Source of the DNA: Paenibacillus sp. JJ-223
GTDB lineage: Bacteria > Bacillota > Bacilli > Paenibacillales > Paenibacillaceae
Assembly (NCBI RefSeq): GCF_927798175.1
Contig: NZ_CAKMMP010000006.1
Coordinates: 124,001 to 188,000 of the forward strand
Reading direction: 5' to 3'
Length of the DNA stretch: 64,000 nucleotides
Made by a program: the position numbers and the translations under genes. This document shows positions 53,131 through 63,610 of the stretch, piece by piece. Numbering within the stretch: the first letter of the stretch is position 1; the number at the start of each line of letters is the position of its first letter. Below the pieces are notes generated by a model that ran no database searches, was not told the origin of the DNA, and worked only from the letters and a program-made list of their open reading frames with translations.

Positions 53131-54276
53131 ATGGATCACGTGAAAACAGCACAGGCAAGCCGCGCACGAACCATTGCAGAAATGATTCTGGGACAGTGTA
53201 ATGATCGGGGAGAACATGAATATATATTGAAACGATGGGCTTATGTGCCCGGCATGCTGCTCATGGCCATGGGACGTGCAGGCGAGCAGCTTGGAGCGGC
53301 CGAATATGTTCGCTTTGTAAAAAGGCATATGGACGCTTTTGTAAACGAGGATGGATCGATTCGCACGTATTCGTTGGAAGAGTACAATCTCGATCAGATC
53401 AATCAGGGCAAAAACCTGTTTCCGCTCCTCCGGCAGACGGGGGACGAACGTTATGCGAAGGCTGCCCATTTGCTGGCAAATCAGTTGATCAGTCAGCCCC
53501 GGACGTCGGAAGGCGGCTTCTGGCACAAAAAAGTGTATCCCTTTCAAATGTGGCTGGACGGCTTATACATGGCATCCCCGTTTCTGGCGGAATATGCGAA
53601 GGTGTTTGCCCGTCCCGAGCTGATGGATGAGGTTGCTCACCAGCTTGAGCTGATCGAGCGCAAAACCCGCGATCCCCGGACTGGCCTGCTTTACCATGGA
53701 TGGGACGAATCGCGGGAACAGGAGTGGGCCGATTCGTTGACAGGCCTGTCGTCGCACTTCTGGAGCCGGGCCATGGGATGGTATGCGATGGCGCTCGTGG
53801 ACAGCCTGGAGCATTTCCCGGTCACTCATCCGCGGCGCGGCACGCTGGTAGGCATCTTCCACCGCATGTGCCATGCCTTGCTGCGCGTCCAGGACGAAGC
53901 CACGGGGCTGTGGTACCAGGTGCTGGATGAAGCGAAGCGCCCTGGCAACTATGTGGAAGCCTCAGGTTCCTGCATGTTCGTCTATGCACTAGCCAAAGGC
54001 ATCAGGCTGGGGTATTTGGAGAAGTCTTTTGCCGCAGGCATGCTGCGCGGTTATGAAGGCATTGGAACACATCTGGTGTCAGAGGACGAACAAGGACTGC
54101 ACTTGCATTCGATCTGCAATGGGGCCGGGTTAAGCAAGGATCGCAACGGCTCCTATGATTATTACATTTCGGAACAGGTCGTTGCCGATACACCGATGGG
54201 CGTAGCTCCCTATCTGCTGGCATCGTTGGAGGTGGAACGATACGGTTCCGCAAACGCCGGCTCTGTGCCCGGATAA
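53131..54276 (+). CDS. GH105 unsaturated rhamnogalacturonyl hydrolase (YteR type)
   Basis: 381 residues, no signal peptide; AGGAGG before the start. The alpha6/alpha6 barrel shows RWAYVPGMLLMAMGR, KVYPFQMWLDGLYMASPFLAEYA with catalytic D143 (the same position as in YteR), and the aromatic SSHFWSRAMGWYAMALVD. It removes the unsaturated galacturonic acid from products of rhamnogalacturonan or other pectin lyases. Together with the following esterase it points to pectin side chains as the substrate of this operon. Confidence 0.93.
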   Translation: MDHVKTAQASRARTIAEMILGQCNDRGEHEYILKRWAYVPGMLLMAMGRAGEQLGAAEYVRFVKRHMDAFVNEDGSIRTYSLEEYNLDQINQGKNLFPLLRQTGDERYAKAAHLLANQLISQPRTSEGGFWHKKVYPFQMWLDGLYMASPFLAEYAKVFARPELMDEVAHQLELIERKTRDPRTGLLYHGWDESREQEWADSLTGLSSHFWSRAMGWYAMALVDSLEHFPVTHPRRGTLVGIFHRMCHALLRVQDEATGLWYQVLDEAKRPGNYVEASGSCMFVYALAKGIRLGYLEKSFAAGMLRGYEGIGTHLVSEDEQGLHLHSICNGAGLSKDRNGSYDYYISEQVVADTPMGVAPYLLASLEVERYGSANAGSVPG

Positions 54277-54376
54277 GCGCGGTGCGGACTGAAATAATGG
54301 ATGGCTGGACGATGGAATAAGGGAAAGCAGGCAATGCAATCCATCATGGCATGAACGGATAGGGGGGATCGATGTG

Positions 54377-56398
54377 ATGGTCAAAAGCATGCAGTTCAAC
54401 TTCACGGCTTTGCCAAAAAAGGGGTATCGGTCCGTTGTGCAGGAAGAGCAGGGCGTCGTCCCGCGTTATGACGATGCCGCCGGATATGGTTTCGTGGAAA
54501 GAACCTGCGCCCAGCCGCCACGAGAGGTTCATATTGAACAGATCATGCCGGTTCAAGAGGGGTGCGTCATCCTCGAGGAACGATTTGCGGATCGAAACGA
54601 ATCCACGGAGAAGGATTTCAACCATTACGGCATGTGTTTCCGGGTCAAGGCCGAGCCTGGCGCATATCGGATACAGGTACGTACCACGTCCGGGCTTGGC
54701 GACACGATGATCGCGATCTCGGGCATGCATGCGGATGGCTTGCTGAATGCGGATTATTGGGATGCGGCACGGCTTGTACCCAATAGGACACGCGTTTTTC
54801 AGGACGAGCGGTTATGGAGTTACGACTATGTGAACGGACGCGACTTTATCGACGTTGAAATTGAACCTCGCCGGTTGGGCTGTCCTGTAGGCATCGCCGA
54901 GCTGGTGCTGACGCCCATACCGGTCTACCCGCGCCCTGAAAGCAAGCTGCCTGCACTGTTTACGCTCGGGGACTCCACCGTGAAATCCTATATTTTCATG
55001 GAAGCGCCGATGAGCGGCTGGGGGCAGGTGTTCGATGATTTGTTCGACCCGAGGCAGGTGCGGGTGATCAACTATGCCATGGGCGGACGGTCCTTCAAAA
55101 GCGCTTATACGGAAGGGCGCTTCAACGATATTTTGCTGACGGGAAATGCAGGGGACGTCGTGTTGATCCAGTTCGGGCACAACGACGAATCGCGTGACGA
55201 GAACCAGCGCTTTGGCAGAGGCGCGACGGAAGAAATGTACCGCACGTATATTCGCGAGGTGTACATTCCGGCGATCCGGTCCAGGCGGATGATCCCGATG
55301 CTGGTCACGCCAATGTCCCGGGTGGATGGGAATGCCGCGCCCGGGCATGTCTACGCGGACTCTTTCCGCGAGCGGCAATTTCCGAAGATCATGCGTGAAC
55401 TGGCCGAACAGTTGAACGTGCCGCTGATCGATTTGAACCGGGAGAGCGTGCGGTACTATAACGAGATCGGTGTCGAAGGCACGACCGCCGTCTTCATGTC
55501 GATCGAAGCAGGGGAGACGCCGGGCAAAACCAATGACGGCAGTCTTGCGAACGGTCATCCGGCGCGCAAGATCGATGGCACGCATTTCAAAGAAAGCCTC
55601 TCCAAGTCGTTTGCCCGCATCGTGGCAATGTGTCTTGCGCGGCTTGCGGAGCAGGGGCAGCCTGATGCTGCCCGGGTTGCTTCGTGGCTGAAGCCGGAGG
55701 TGCAGGCAGCGATTCGGAATCAGGATTGGTCGGCCGTATATCCCGAGATGGCTGTCGATGCCATGACAGGACGCGGGGCGTATTACCGGAATCAGATTGA
55801 GAAGCTGGTCCAGCTGGGCGTTATGAAGCTGGATGAACGATCCTGCTTTCACCCGGAAGCGTTGATGGAGTTTGGCGAATTTCGACATGCATTGTCCCGG
55901 TTATTGGATCTGGCCCCAGACGTATTAGGTCGGGACGTGCAGGCGGAAGGGACATTGTCCAGAGAGACCATGGGCTGCATGCTGTTGGATGCCTTTGAGG
56001 CAAAATTCGGTGCGAAGGTGCTCCCGGCTTACATGACCGACTATAACGGGGAAGCAGTTCCCCCGGACCAACCGGACTATGATGCTCATTTGGCGCCCGA
56101 CGAACGAGGAATCATGTATTATCCGCTTGTGTCCTTTGAACAGCTGCAGGATACGGACGAGATCGACCCGGCTCTCTACGATCGGGTGAGGAAGGCGTAC
56201 ATGCTGGGATTGTTGCGCTCAGAGAAAGACATTGAACGGGGAAGAGTCTGGAACGGCCGGGAACTGGAACCCAAAGCAGGGGTCACCCGGGAGAAAGCGG
56301 CCAAATCGTTATACTATATGTGGGTGCTTTCCCAGCCGATAAATATCGAAAACGACCTTTCCCGGCTGAAGACCAAGTCGGCGCATTGGGTCGGTTAA
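54377..56398 (+). CDS. GDSL/SGNH esterase (rhamnogalacturonan acetylesterase-like) with SLH-like tail
   Basis: 673 residues, no signal peptide. An N-terminal beta-sandwich (~1-165) precedes the SGNH hydrolase (~190-430) with S200 in LGDSTVKSY, the oxyanion GGRSFKS and FGHND, and D400/H403 in DGTHF. This is the RhgT/YesT group that deacetylates rhamnogalacturonan. The last ~230 residues include helices that look like degenerate SLH repeats (YYRNQIEKLVQLGVMKLDE...FHPEALMEFGEFRHALSRLLDL and a second one near 610-660). Without an export signal a wall-anchoring role seems unlikely. Start at ATG 54377 after GGGGGG. Confidence 0.85.
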   Translation: MVKSMQFNFTALPKKGYRSVVQEEQGVVPRYDDAAGYGFVERTCAQPPREVHIEQIMPVQEGCVILEERFADRNESTEKDFNHYGMCFRVKAEPGAYRIQVRTTSGLGDTMIAISGMHADGLLNADYWDAARLVPNRTRVFQDERLWSYDYVNGRDFIDVEIEPRRLGCPVGIAELVLTPIPVYPRPESKLPALFTLGDSTVKSYIFMEAPMSGWGQVFDDLFDPRQVRVINYAMGGRSFKSAYTEGRFNDILLTGNAGDVVLIQFGHNDESRDENQRFGRGATEEMYRTYIREVYIPAIRSRRMIPMLVTPMSRVDGNAAPGHVYADSFRERQFPKIMRELAEQLNVPLIDLNRESVRYYNEIGVEGTTAVFMSIEAGETPGKTNDGSLANGHPARKIDGTHFKESLSKSFARIVAMCLARLAEQGQPDAARVASWLKPEVQAAIRNQDWSAVYPEMAVDAMTGRGAYYRNQIEKLVQLGVMKLDERSCFHPEALMEFGEFRHALSRLLDLAPDVLGRDVQAEGTLSRETMGCMLLDAFEAKFGAKVLPAYMTDYNGEAVPPDQPDYDAHLAPDERGIMYYPLVSFEQLQDTDEIDPALYDRVRKAYMLGLLRSEKDIERGRVWNGRELEPKAGVTREKAAKSLYYMWVLSQPINIENDLSRLKTKSAHWVG

Positions 56399-56416
56399 GG
56401 CTCCTCCAGTACTGTC

Positions 56417-56461
56417 AAAAGGGTTTCCGTGCGTTCAAGGTTGAATGCGGGAGCCCTTTTT
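56417..56461 (+). terminator. Terminator after pectin/xylan operon
   Basis: AAAAGGG with CCCTTTT, inner GTTC/GAAT pairing, followed by T residues. Confidence 0.75.
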
Positions 56462-56578
56462 GGTGTTGGGCGCTTACATAGATGGATACATTCATCCAAA
56501 GTTGAGGTTAGGGCGGAAAACGGATAATGCAACGAACCTAGGACGCGCTATTCAGGTAGTTTTGGCACTCAAGCCGCT

Positions 56579-56663
56579 CTAATGAACCTGAAACACGTTA
56601 TTTCCTGGAAATGGTGCATAATCGCCCATTTTCCGGTCAAATAACGTGTCTGAGTTTCGTTAG
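56579..56663. repeat. Palindromic intergenic repeat
   Basis: CTAA..GAA..ACACGTTATTT on the left pairs with AAATAACGTGT..TTC.TTAG on the right over about 85 bp, around a TGCATAATCG centre. It looks like a REP-type dispersed palindrome of Paenibacillus genomes. A related half (GGACGCGCTATT) lies about 40 bp upstream. The rest of this roughly 440-bp gap contains no gene that I can support. Confidence 0.65.
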
Positions 56664-56843
56664 AATTCCAATCGCTCTCCACAACATCATATAAGGTGTG
56701 GGAGGTTCGTTACAGCATGCGGCATGTGGTGGGGGCTAAGCCGCAGTTTCCGTGGATTCCAGGCAAGTCCAGCGAACGGGCTGACCCTTCAAAAGTTGAT
56801 AGAATGGAGCGGCTTCGACTGGACCTCTCGGATTCGTGGCAGC

Positions 56844-56872
56844 AAAAAGGAGCTCCCGCAAGGGAGCCGCCA
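56844..56872 (-). terminator. Intrinsic terminator of the triple-Rid gene
   Basis: On the minus strand GGCGGCTCCC pairs with GGGAGCTCC around TTGC, followed by TTTTT. Confidence 0.85.
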
Positions 56873-56884
56873 TGTTGTGCGTAT

Positions 56885-58288
56885 TTATTTTTTCGGCGCG
56901 TAGAACGTGCCTTCCACCTCGACGATGTCGTCCTGGTTCAGACGATCCACTTCGATAATGGTCCGCGGAGGATAAGGTCCGTCGCCCCACAGTTCTTCCT
57001 GGATTTGATTGACGATTGGACGATACCGGTACATGTCTGTGACGTACACGACGATCCGGGTAGCATCCCGCAGCGTGGCGCCTTCGGATTCGGCGATCAG
57101 CTTCATGTTGAGAAACGCTTGGCGAATGCGGCCTTCTTCGTCGGACACGAGATTGTTGGAGGCCGGATCGATGCCGCGCATGCCTGCCACATAAATGGTA
57201 TCCCCTGCACGCGTTCCAAGATCCCATGTACCTGTAGTCTGGATGGCGCCTTGAGGAGCAAGGGTTTTGACGCCATTAGGCGACACGTTTGTTCCGTTCG
57301 CGGACGGCCCCTTCTGAGCTGCCTTCGATGTTTTCTCCGGCGCGTAGAATGTGCCTTCCACCTCAACGATGTCGTCCTGGTTCAAGCGGTCTACCTCGAT
57401 GATCGTGCGCGGAGGATAGGGTCCGTCGCCCCACAGTTCTTCCTGAATCCGGTTCACGATCGGGCGATATCGATACATGTCGGTCACGTACACCACGAGA
57501 CGGGTTGCATCCTGCAGCGTGGCGCCCTCGGATTCGGCAATCAGCTTCATGTTGAGAAACGCTTGGCGAATACGCCCTTCCTCGTCCGACACGAGCTTGT
57601 TGGTGGCCGGATCGATGCCGCGCATGCCTGCCACGTAAATGTTGTCGCCTGCCCGCGTTCCGAGATTCCACGTCCCCGTGGATTGGATCGCGCCTTGAGG
57701 AGCAAGGGTTTTGACGCCGTTAGGCGACACGTTCGTGCCGTTCGCGGACGGTCCCTTCTGAGCTGCTTTCGATGTTTTCTCCGGCGCATAGAATGTGCCC
57801 TCTACCTCGACGATGTCATCCTGGTTCAAGCGGTCCACTTCCACGATCGTACGCGGGGGGTACGGACCCTTGCCCCAAAGTTCTTCCTGGATCTGATTCA
57901 CGATGGGCCGATACCGGTACATATCCGTCACATACACTACGAGGCGAGTCGCGTCCTGCAGCGTGGCGCCCTCGGATTCGGCAATCAGCTTCATGTTGAG
58001 AAACGCCTGGCGAATGCGGCCTTCTTCGTCAGCGACCAGTTTGTTGGTCGTGGGGTCAATGCCGCGCATGCCTGCCACGTAAACATAGTCTCCCGCGCGC
58101 GTTCCTACATCCCATGTGCCCGTGGACTGAATGGCGCCTTCCGGCGATAAGGTTTCCACGCCATGAGGCGAGACGATGGTCACTTTCGAAGCGAATGCGG
58201 GAACTCCGAATGCGGTGATGCCAATTTGCAATGCAAGCATGCCTGCGGTCAAACGCCGTACGGCTCTTCCTGTTTGTTTATTTGTCAT
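56885..58288 (-). CDS. Secreted protein of three tandem Rid (YjgF/RidA-like) domains
   Basis: 467 residues with a signal peptide (RRLTAGMLALQIGITAFGVPAFA). Three Rid domains follow (~40-176, 188-324, 336-467). Each has STGTWDVGTRAGDYVYVAGM, an RIRQAFLNMKLIAESEGA helix, VVYVTDMYRYRPIVNQIQEELW, and the arginine-bearing YPPRTIVEVDRLNQDD that lines the RidA active site. Rid proteins hydrolyse reactive enamines and imines in the cytosol, so three copies on an exported chain are unusual. The DNA repeats itself with a 444-bp (148-codon) period and very few differences, pointing to recent duplication or gene conversion. Start ATG 58288, 9 bp after GGAAGGG. Confidence 0.9.
   Translation of the reverse strand: MTNKQTGRAVRRLTAGMLALQIGITAFGVPAFASKVTIVSPHGVETLSPEGAIQSTGTWDVGTRAGDYVYVAGMRGIDPTTNKLVADEEGRIRQAFLNMKLIAESEGATLQDATRLVVYVTDMYRYRPIVNQIQEELWGKGPYPPRTIVEVDRLNQDDIVEVEGTFYAPEKTSKAAQKGPSANGTNVSPNGVKTLAPQGAIQSTGTWNLGTRAGDNIYVAGMRGIDPATNKLVSDEEGRIRQAFLNMKLIAESEGATLQDATRLVVYVTDMYRYRPIVNRIQEELWGDGPYPPRTIIEVDRLNQDDIVEVEGTFYAPEKTSKAAQKGPSANGTNVSPNGVKTLAPQGAIQTTGTWDLGTRAGDTIYVAGMRGIDPASNNLVSDEEGRIRQAFLNMKLIAESEGATLRDATRIVVYVTDMYRYRPIVNQIQEELWGDGPYPPRTIIEVDRLNQDDIVEVEGTFYAPKK
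56895..58115 (-). repeat. Tandem 444-bp DNA repeat encoding Rid units
   Basis: The same GGCGCGTAGAAYGTGCC segment recurs at 56895, 57339 and 57783, exactly 444 bp apart. Most differences between units are third-codon changes, so the protein repeats are kept intact. Confidence 0.85.
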
Positions 58289-58532
58289 CTCCAACTACCC
58301 TTCCTATGTAGGCATATTAAAATATTTCTCGACTACTATATCACAAGTACACATCCTGTCAATTGATTTATTGGGTATTTCATCCTAAATTTTTGGATGA
58401 TAATGTATCTTTTGCGCAACTAAAAGACTACTATGCTAGCAAGTTTGAATAAAAATTTGCTGATATGCTCTAATTCCCAACAAGGAAAATGTCGAAATTT
58501 ATAATTTTCATTAAATCAAAGGACTTTTAGCC

Positions 58533-58560
58533 TAAAGTTATCGGCCTGTCATGCCGAAAT
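58533..58560 (+). promoter_or_regulatory. Sigma-D-type promoter before chemoreceptor gene
   Basis: TAAA (58533-58536), 16-bp spacer, GCCGAAAT (58553-58560). The motility sigma-D consensus is TAAA-N15-GCCGATAT. The chemoreceptor starts 72 bp later. The roughly 340-bp gap also includes the 5' region of the divergent triple-Rid gene. Confidence 0.6.
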
Positions 58561-58631
58561 ATATAAAACTGCCACTTTCTATGCATGACGATTATGGGTA
58601 GAACTATGATGCCGAAGAAAGGATAGGATTC

Positions 58632-60650
58632 ATGAAGAAGCAAAAGACAAAACGCAGCAAGCCTGTCGTTCAACCTGGCGTCCCCAAAACCGGAAGGAAG
58701 TTTACGATCCGGGCACGCCTCACCTTGGCCTTTCTGGTGATTCTCGTCGTTCCGACAGCCGGTTTGGGATGGTTGTCGTATCTGACCGCCAAGGAAGACA
58801 TCACGGAACAGTTTCTCAAAAATACGCGTCAATCGGTAGAAACCGTGAATACGCAAGTGGAAACACTGATCAACACTAGCCTGGAGGATCTGAAATACCT
58901 CTCGCAAACGGTGAACAAGGGCATGGTCGACGGTGACGAAAGTCCGCTGCTTCGTCAAATTTTGGACCCAATCAAAGCGGTGAAATCCGAGTACGACCAT
59001 GTGCAATTTGCGACAACGGAAGGAAAGCTGCTCAACTCGCCGCAGCAGACCTTTGCGGAAGATTTCGATCCGAGGGAACGGGCGTGGTATACGCTGGCCA
59101 TGGAGAATAAAGGGCAGACGCTCGTCAACAATCCGATTATTAGCCAGGACGGCAAAGTGATCGTTGTGCCTTCCATGGCCACCGCCGACGACTCCGGCGT
59201 AGTCAGCATCGTGCTTAGCCTGACCAATCTTGCTGAGCAAATCAACAAAATCAAAGTTGGCGAGACAGGTTATGTCTCCGTATTGGACAAAGATAACAAG
59301 TACATAACCCATCCGACGATTGAAATAGGTTCCGAAGATACCGAAAGCTACGTAGAGCAAATGAAAGTGGAACCGTCAGGGAATGTCGAGTATTCGTCAG
59401 ACGGAACGGACAAAATTGCCGTGTACGCGACCAATGAGGCAACCGGGTGGAAAATCGTGGGTGTCATCGACGTGGAAGAAATTTCGGCAGCAAGCCGCGG
59501 AATATTGTATACCACGTTGGTGATCATTGCCGTCTCCATCGTGGGCGGAGCGCTGGTGGCCGCCTGGATCATTCGCTCCATCGACGCGCCGTTGAAACGG
59601 CTGATGGCGGCAACGAACAATATTGCCGCGGGTGACCTGACCAACGAGGTGAAGATCACTTCGAAGGATGAACTCGGCGAGTTGTCCGGCGCCGTGAATC
59701 AAATGTCCGCCAATTTGAGAAGTCTGGTGTCGCAGGTCGGATTCAATGCCGAGCAGGTGGCGGCAACCTCCGAGGAATTGTCCGCAAGCTCCGAGCAGAC
59801 GCGGACAACTGCCGAGTACATCTCGGAAGCGGTGCAGCAGATCGCCGACGGTTCGGACCGGTTGGTGAACAACTCGGCCGCGTTTAATCAGGCGACCGAA
59901 GACATTTCCAAAGGCATGAACCAGGCATCGAGTTCCATCCAGTATGTTACGCAGCTGACCCAGTCCGCGAACGAAAAGGCGCAGGAAGGCGCCGAAGTCG
60001 TGAATCATGCGGTGGCCCAAATGAACACGATCCACGACAAAGTGAATCAAACGGCCGATGTCGTTCACAAGCTTGGACAGAAGACGGATGAAATCGGCGA
60101 AATCATCGGTTTGATCACCCAGATTTCCAGCCAAACGAATCTGCTCGCCCTCAATGCGGCCATCGAGGCCGCCCGTGCAGGGGAGCATGGCCGGGGATTT
60201 GCGGTCGTTGCTGACGAGGTCAGAAAGCTGGCCGAGCAATCTACGCGCTCCGCAGAGCAGATTCGCAAACTGGTGCAGGAAGTGCGTCAGGAAACCGGAA
60301 ACGCGGTAGCCTCGATGAATGAAGGGACGGAAGTGGTCCGCGAGGGCATTTCATTGGTTTCCCGCACGGGAGAAGCCTTCGGCGTCATTGCCGATTCCAT
60401 CGATCAGGCGGCGTCCGAAACGATCGAGGTTTCCGCGATCGTGGAGCAGGTGCACGCCAGCGCGCAGAGCATGGTTGAAATGGCCCAAAACGTGGCCGTT
60501 ATTGCCGAGCAGTCGGCGGGGAACACGCAAAGCGTCGCAGCATCGACGGAACAGCAGAGCGCATCGATGGTCGAGGTGTCCGCGTCTGCGGACAGTCTGA
60601 GCAAAATGGCGCAGGAGCTTCAAGAACTGATCGGCAAATTCAAGGTATAG
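58632..60650 (+). CDS. Methyl-accepting chemotaxis protein with Cache sensor
   Basis: 672 residues; AAAGGA before the start. TM1 (~34-54), an extracellular dCache-type sensor (~60-285) with [24 protein letters not shown] and [13 protein letters not shown]2 (~292-315), a HAMP domain (~316-370) and a long signalling coiled coil. The hairpin tip is [44 protein letters not shown]. dCache receptors usually sense amino acids or other small molecules at the cell surface. It stands alone, with a sigma-D-like promoter and its own terminator. Confidence 0.94.
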   Translation: MKKQKTKRSKPVVQPGVPKTGRKFTIRARLTLAFLVILVVPTAGLGWLSYLTAKEDITEQFLKNTRQSVETVNTQVETLINTSLEDLKYLSQTVNKGMVDGDESPLLRQILDPIKAVKSEYDHVQFATTEGKLLNSPQQTFAEDFDPRERAWYTLAMENKGQTLVNNPIISQDGKVIVVPSMATADDSGVVSIVLSLTNLAEQINKIKVGETGYVSVLDKDNKYITHPTIEIGSEDTESYVEQMKVEPSGNVEYSSDGTDKIAVYATNEATGWKIVGVIDVEEISAASRGILYTTLVIIAVSIVGGALVAAWIIRSIDAPLKRLMAATNNIAAGDLTNEVKITSKDELGELSGAVNQMSANLRSLVSQVGFNAEQVAATSEELSASSEQTRTTAEYISEAVQQIADGSDRLVNNSAAFNQATEDISKGMNQASSSIQYVTQLTQSANEKAQEGAEVVNHAVAQMNTIHDKVNQTADVVHKLGQKTDEIGEIIGLITQISSQTNLLALNAAIEAARAGEHGRGFAVVADEVRKLAEQSTRSAEQIRKLVQEVRQETGNAVASMNEGTEVVREGISLVSRTGEAFGVIADSIDQAASETIEVSAIVEQVHASAQSMVEMAQNVAVIAEQSAGNTQSVAASTEQQSASMVEVSASADSLSKMAQELQELIGKFKV

Positions 60651-60704
60651 AAAGCAAGTTTCTGGGACGTCACCTTAGAATACGGTATTACATTGGGTGA
60701 AAAG

Positions 60705-60745
60705 AAGGAGAGAGCAGCGTATGACAGCGCGGCTCTCCTTTTTTT
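60705..60745 (+). terminator. Intrinsic terminator after chemoreceptor
   Basis: AAGGAGAG pairs with CTCTCCTT around a 20-base loop, followed by TTTTT. Confidence 0.8.
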
Positions 60746-60928
60746 ATGTCTGGAGGTGTGCTGGGCATACCCCATATGCCCGATTCGCGGATGCGGCAAA
60801 AACATGCCGCTATTCAATTATTAAATACGCCGATCGAACTTTTCTATTACACATGCCGCAAGTATTCCGTTAACATGATATATAACCTAGTTACCTGATA
60901 GGAATTTAAACCTATGGAGAAGCATGCC

Positions 60929-62161
60929 ATGCCGCATTGGAAGCGAAACCTGTACATCTTATGGCTGGGCCTGTTTCTCAACTATATGGCGTATACGCTC
61001 TCTGTGCCCTTTTTTCCGTTGTTTCTGCAAAATGAGCTTGGCGTTCAGTCGGGACTTGAAGTCTGGTCGGGGATATCGATTTCCATCAGCTTTCTGATCA
61101 GCGGCTTGTGCGCGCCGTTCTGGGGATCGCTGGCGGACAGGCACGGCAGCAAGCTGATGCTGCTTCGCTCCGGCGTAGGCTTGGCTGCGGCCCATTTGGC
61201 CAATGCCTTTGTCCACGACCCGTATTCCTTTCTGGCCGTGCGCATATTTCAGGGGTTGATGGCCGGTTTCCATCCAGCTTCCGTCACGCTGGTTGGCACC
61301 AATACGCCGGAAAAGCATGTCGGTTACGCGATGGGCGTGATATCGACTTCCACGGCGGCAGGGGGCATTCTGGGACCCCTTGCCGGCGGCGTGATCAGCC
61401 AATGGGTCGGGCTGCGGGGCTGTTTTGTCGCTTCGGGCATCCTTACGCTGGTGTCTGCAATGATCGTCATGGGGGTTCGCGAAAACCAAGCGAAACGGGT
61501 GAGCGTCCGCACAGGCTGGATCGCCGATTTGAAGACTGCTGCCGCCACGCCGGGCTTGATGCGCATTTATGGCTTGATCCTGCTTGTATCCACCTCGGTC
61601 ATGGTGCTGGAGCCCTTGCTTACGTTATATGTCGTCTCCATTGGAGGAAATCCGGATACGGCGACGCTTAGCGCAGGGATCGTATTCTCCGCAGTCGGCG
61701 CGGCCACGGTCATCATGGGCCCTCGCTGGGGCAGGATCGGCGGCAGGCTTGGATACGAGAAAACGTTGATGATCGGATTGGTTGGCGGCGGGATTGGCAA
61801 TCTGCTGCAGGTACTCGCATTCAACCTGTATGTGTTCGGGGGAGTCCGCTTCGCTTACGGCCTTTTCTTTGCTGCCGTTTATCCAACGCTGAACGCGATG
61901 GTTGTGCGGCATGCAGCCCTTGAATTTCGGGGTAGAGCGGTAAGTTTGAGCCAATCCGCCAACCAGTTCGGCATTGTGCTTGGTCCGCTGGTCGGAGGTT
62001 TTATTGGCGGCTCGGCCGGCATTCCCGTCGTATTCCTGTTAACAGGCATCGCCCTGTTGGCTGCGGCGTGGATGGTGCGAAAGAGCGCGGTTACCCCACA
62101 AAAGCTGGAGCAGGACAATTCAGGCACTGTCGCCGGGGCAGGGCAAAGCAGCAACCACTAA
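60929..62161 (+). CDS. MFS multidrug-type exporter (DHA1 family)
   Basis: 410 residues with about twelve membrane segments. Start ATG 60929, 6 bp after GGAGAAG; an ATG five codons earlier overlaps that site. Motif A ([14 protein letters not shown]) in the 2-3 loop and motif C-like [11 protein letters not shown] mark the drug:proton antiporter subgroup near MdtG. The next gene, 26 bp on, is a flavin monooxygenase, so the two are an operon. Substrate unknown. Confidence 0.9.
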   Translation: MPHWKRNLYILWLGLFLNYMAYTLSVPFFPLFLQNELGVQSGLEVWSGISISISFLISGLCAPFWGSLADRHGSKLMLLRSGVGLAAAHLANAFVHDPYSFLAVRIFQGLMAGFHPASVTLVGTNTPEKHVGYAMGVISTSTAAGGILGPLAGGVISQWVGLRGCFVASGILTLVSAMIVMGVRENQAKRVSVRTGWIADLKTAAATPGLMRIYGLILLVSTSVMVLEPLLTLYVVSIGGNPDTATLSAGIVFSAVGAATVIMGPRWGRIGGRLGYEKTLMIGLVGGGIGNLLQVLAFNLYVFGGVRFAYGLFFAAVYPTLNAMVVRHAALEFRGRAVSLSQSANQFGIVLGPLVGGFIGGSAGIPVVFLLTGIALLAAAWMVRKSAVTPQKLEQDNSGTVAGAGQSSNH

Positions 62162-62187
62162 TTCATCCATTCGGGGAGGAATACACG

Positions 62188-63510
62188 ATGAGCAAACGAC
62201 AATTGAAACTGGGAGCCAATCTGAGCGGGGTCGGCAACAGCATCTCTTTCTGGCGGCATCCGGACATTCCGGTCAATGCCAGCGTCAGCATCGAATACTA
62301 CAAACAGCAGGCGCGCAAGGCGGAGGAAGGCAAATTCGACCTGTTGTTTATCGCGGACGGTTTATATATCAACGAAAAATCCAACCCCCATTTCCTCAAC
62401 CGTTTCGAGCCGATTACGCTGTTATCCACGCTGGCTGGCGCGACGTCGCACATCGGTCTTGTGGCTACGTTGTCGACCTCGTATAGCGAACCGTTCACCG
62501 TAGCAAGGCAGTTCGCTTCGTTGGATCAGATTAGCGGCGGACGGGCGGGTTGGAACGTCGTTACTTCTCCGCTCGAAGGCTCGGCCCTGAATTTCGGCAA
62601 AGGCGAGCATCCCGATCATTCGCTGCGCTACGAAATTGCCGAGGAACATTTGCAAGTCGTCAGAGGACTGTGGGATTCGTGGGAAGATGATGCCTTCGTA
62701 GGCGACAAGGAGGCCGGCATTTTCTTCGATCCGTCCAAGCTGCATGCGCTGAATCATCGCGGAAAGCATTTTTCCGTGCAGGGTCCACTCAACGTAGCCC
62801 GTTCCTCCCAAGGACACCCGGTCATCTTCCAAGCCGGTTCCTCGGAATCGGGCAAAAATCTTGCAGCCCGGTCGGCAGATGCGATCTATACCGCTCACGA
62901 AACTTTGGAAGAAGCCAGAGAATTCTACCGGGACGTAAAAGCGAGAGCGGCAGCCCATGGACGCAAACCGGAGGAACTGCTCATTTTCCCAGGCATCGGT
63001 CCGATCGTGGGGCGTACCGAAGAAGAAGCCGAGCGCAAATATCAAGAAATCGCCGCTCTCGTATCCATCGACCAAGCGCTGAATTACTTGGGGCGCTACT
63101 TCGAGCATTTCGATTTTTCGCAATATGCGCTGGATGAGCCGTTCCCGGACATCGGCGATTTGGGCAGCAACAGCTTCCGCAGCACGACGGACAAAATCAA
63201 GCAGCAGGCCCGCGAGCAAGGCTTGACCTTAAGGGAAGTGGCATTGCTGGCATCCACGCCGCGCACTTCCTTTATCGGCACGCCGGAGAAGATCGCGGAC
63301 CTGATACAGGAATGGTTCGAGTCGGAAGCGGCGGATGGATTCAACATCCGGACGGTCGTGCCGAACGGCCTGGCGGATTTCGTAGACTTGGTGGTGCCCG
63401 TTTTGCAAGAACGCGGTTTGTTCCGCACGGCGTATGAGCAAACGACGCTGCGGGGCAATCTGGGCCTTGAAATTCCGTCCAACCGTTACGCATTGGAGTC
63501 GGTAAAGTAG
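62188..63510 (+). CDS. LLM-class flavin-dependent monooxygenase (NtaA/SnaA/DszA type)
   Basis: 440 residues from ATG 62188 after GGGGAGG; the longer frame starting inside the exporter gene is not used. The luciferase-like barrel shows [49 protein letters not shown] and [22 protein letters not shown], then [27 protein letters not shown]. Family members use reduced FMN from a partner reductase to oxidise sulfonates, nitrilotriacetate or sulfur heterocycles. No reductase lies beside it. It may be linked to the exporter upstream. Confidence 0.92.
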   Translation: MSKRQLKLGANLSGVGNSISFWRHPDIPVNASVSIEYYKQQARKAEEGKFDLLFIADGLYINEKSNPHFLNRFEPITLLSTLAGATSHIGLVATLSTSYSEPFTVARQFASLDQISGGRAGWNVVTSPLEGSALNFGKGEHPDHSLRYEIAEEHLQVVRGLWDSWEDDAFVGDKEAGIFFDPSKLHALNHRGKHFSVQGPLNVARSSQGHPVIFQAGSSESGKNLAARSADAIYTAHETLEEAREFYRDVKARAAAHGRKPEELLIFPGIGPIVGRTEEEAERKYQEIAALVSIDQALNYLGRYFEHFDFSQYALDEPFPDIGDLGSNSFRSTTDKIKQQAREQGLTLREVALLASTPRTSFIGTPEKIADLIQEWFESEAADGFNIRTVVPNGLADFVDLVVPVLQERGLFRTAYEQTTLRGNLGLEIPSNRYALESVK

Positions 63511-63553
63511 AATTATAGATCAGCATCAGCAGGCAAAAAAAGCTGAACGTCAG

Positions 63554-63581
63554 ACCACGTCTTCCTAGGGCGTGGTTTTTT
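63554..63581 (+). terminator. Intrinsic terminator after monooxygenase
   Basis: ACCACG pairs with CGTGGT, followed by six T residues. Confidence 0.8.
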
Positions 63582-63610
63582 CGTTTCATCCTGCGGCAAG
63601 CATGGATAAG

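Noticed and set aside
56895-58115. CRISPR or satellite array
   Set aside because: The 444-bp period is coding, in frame (148 codons) and lacks short repeat-spacer structure.
56696-58150. 484-aa plus-strand repeated frame opposite the triple-Rid gene
   Set aside because: Its repetitiveness only mirrors the 444-bp repeats; the minus strand has a signal peptide and three true Rid domains.
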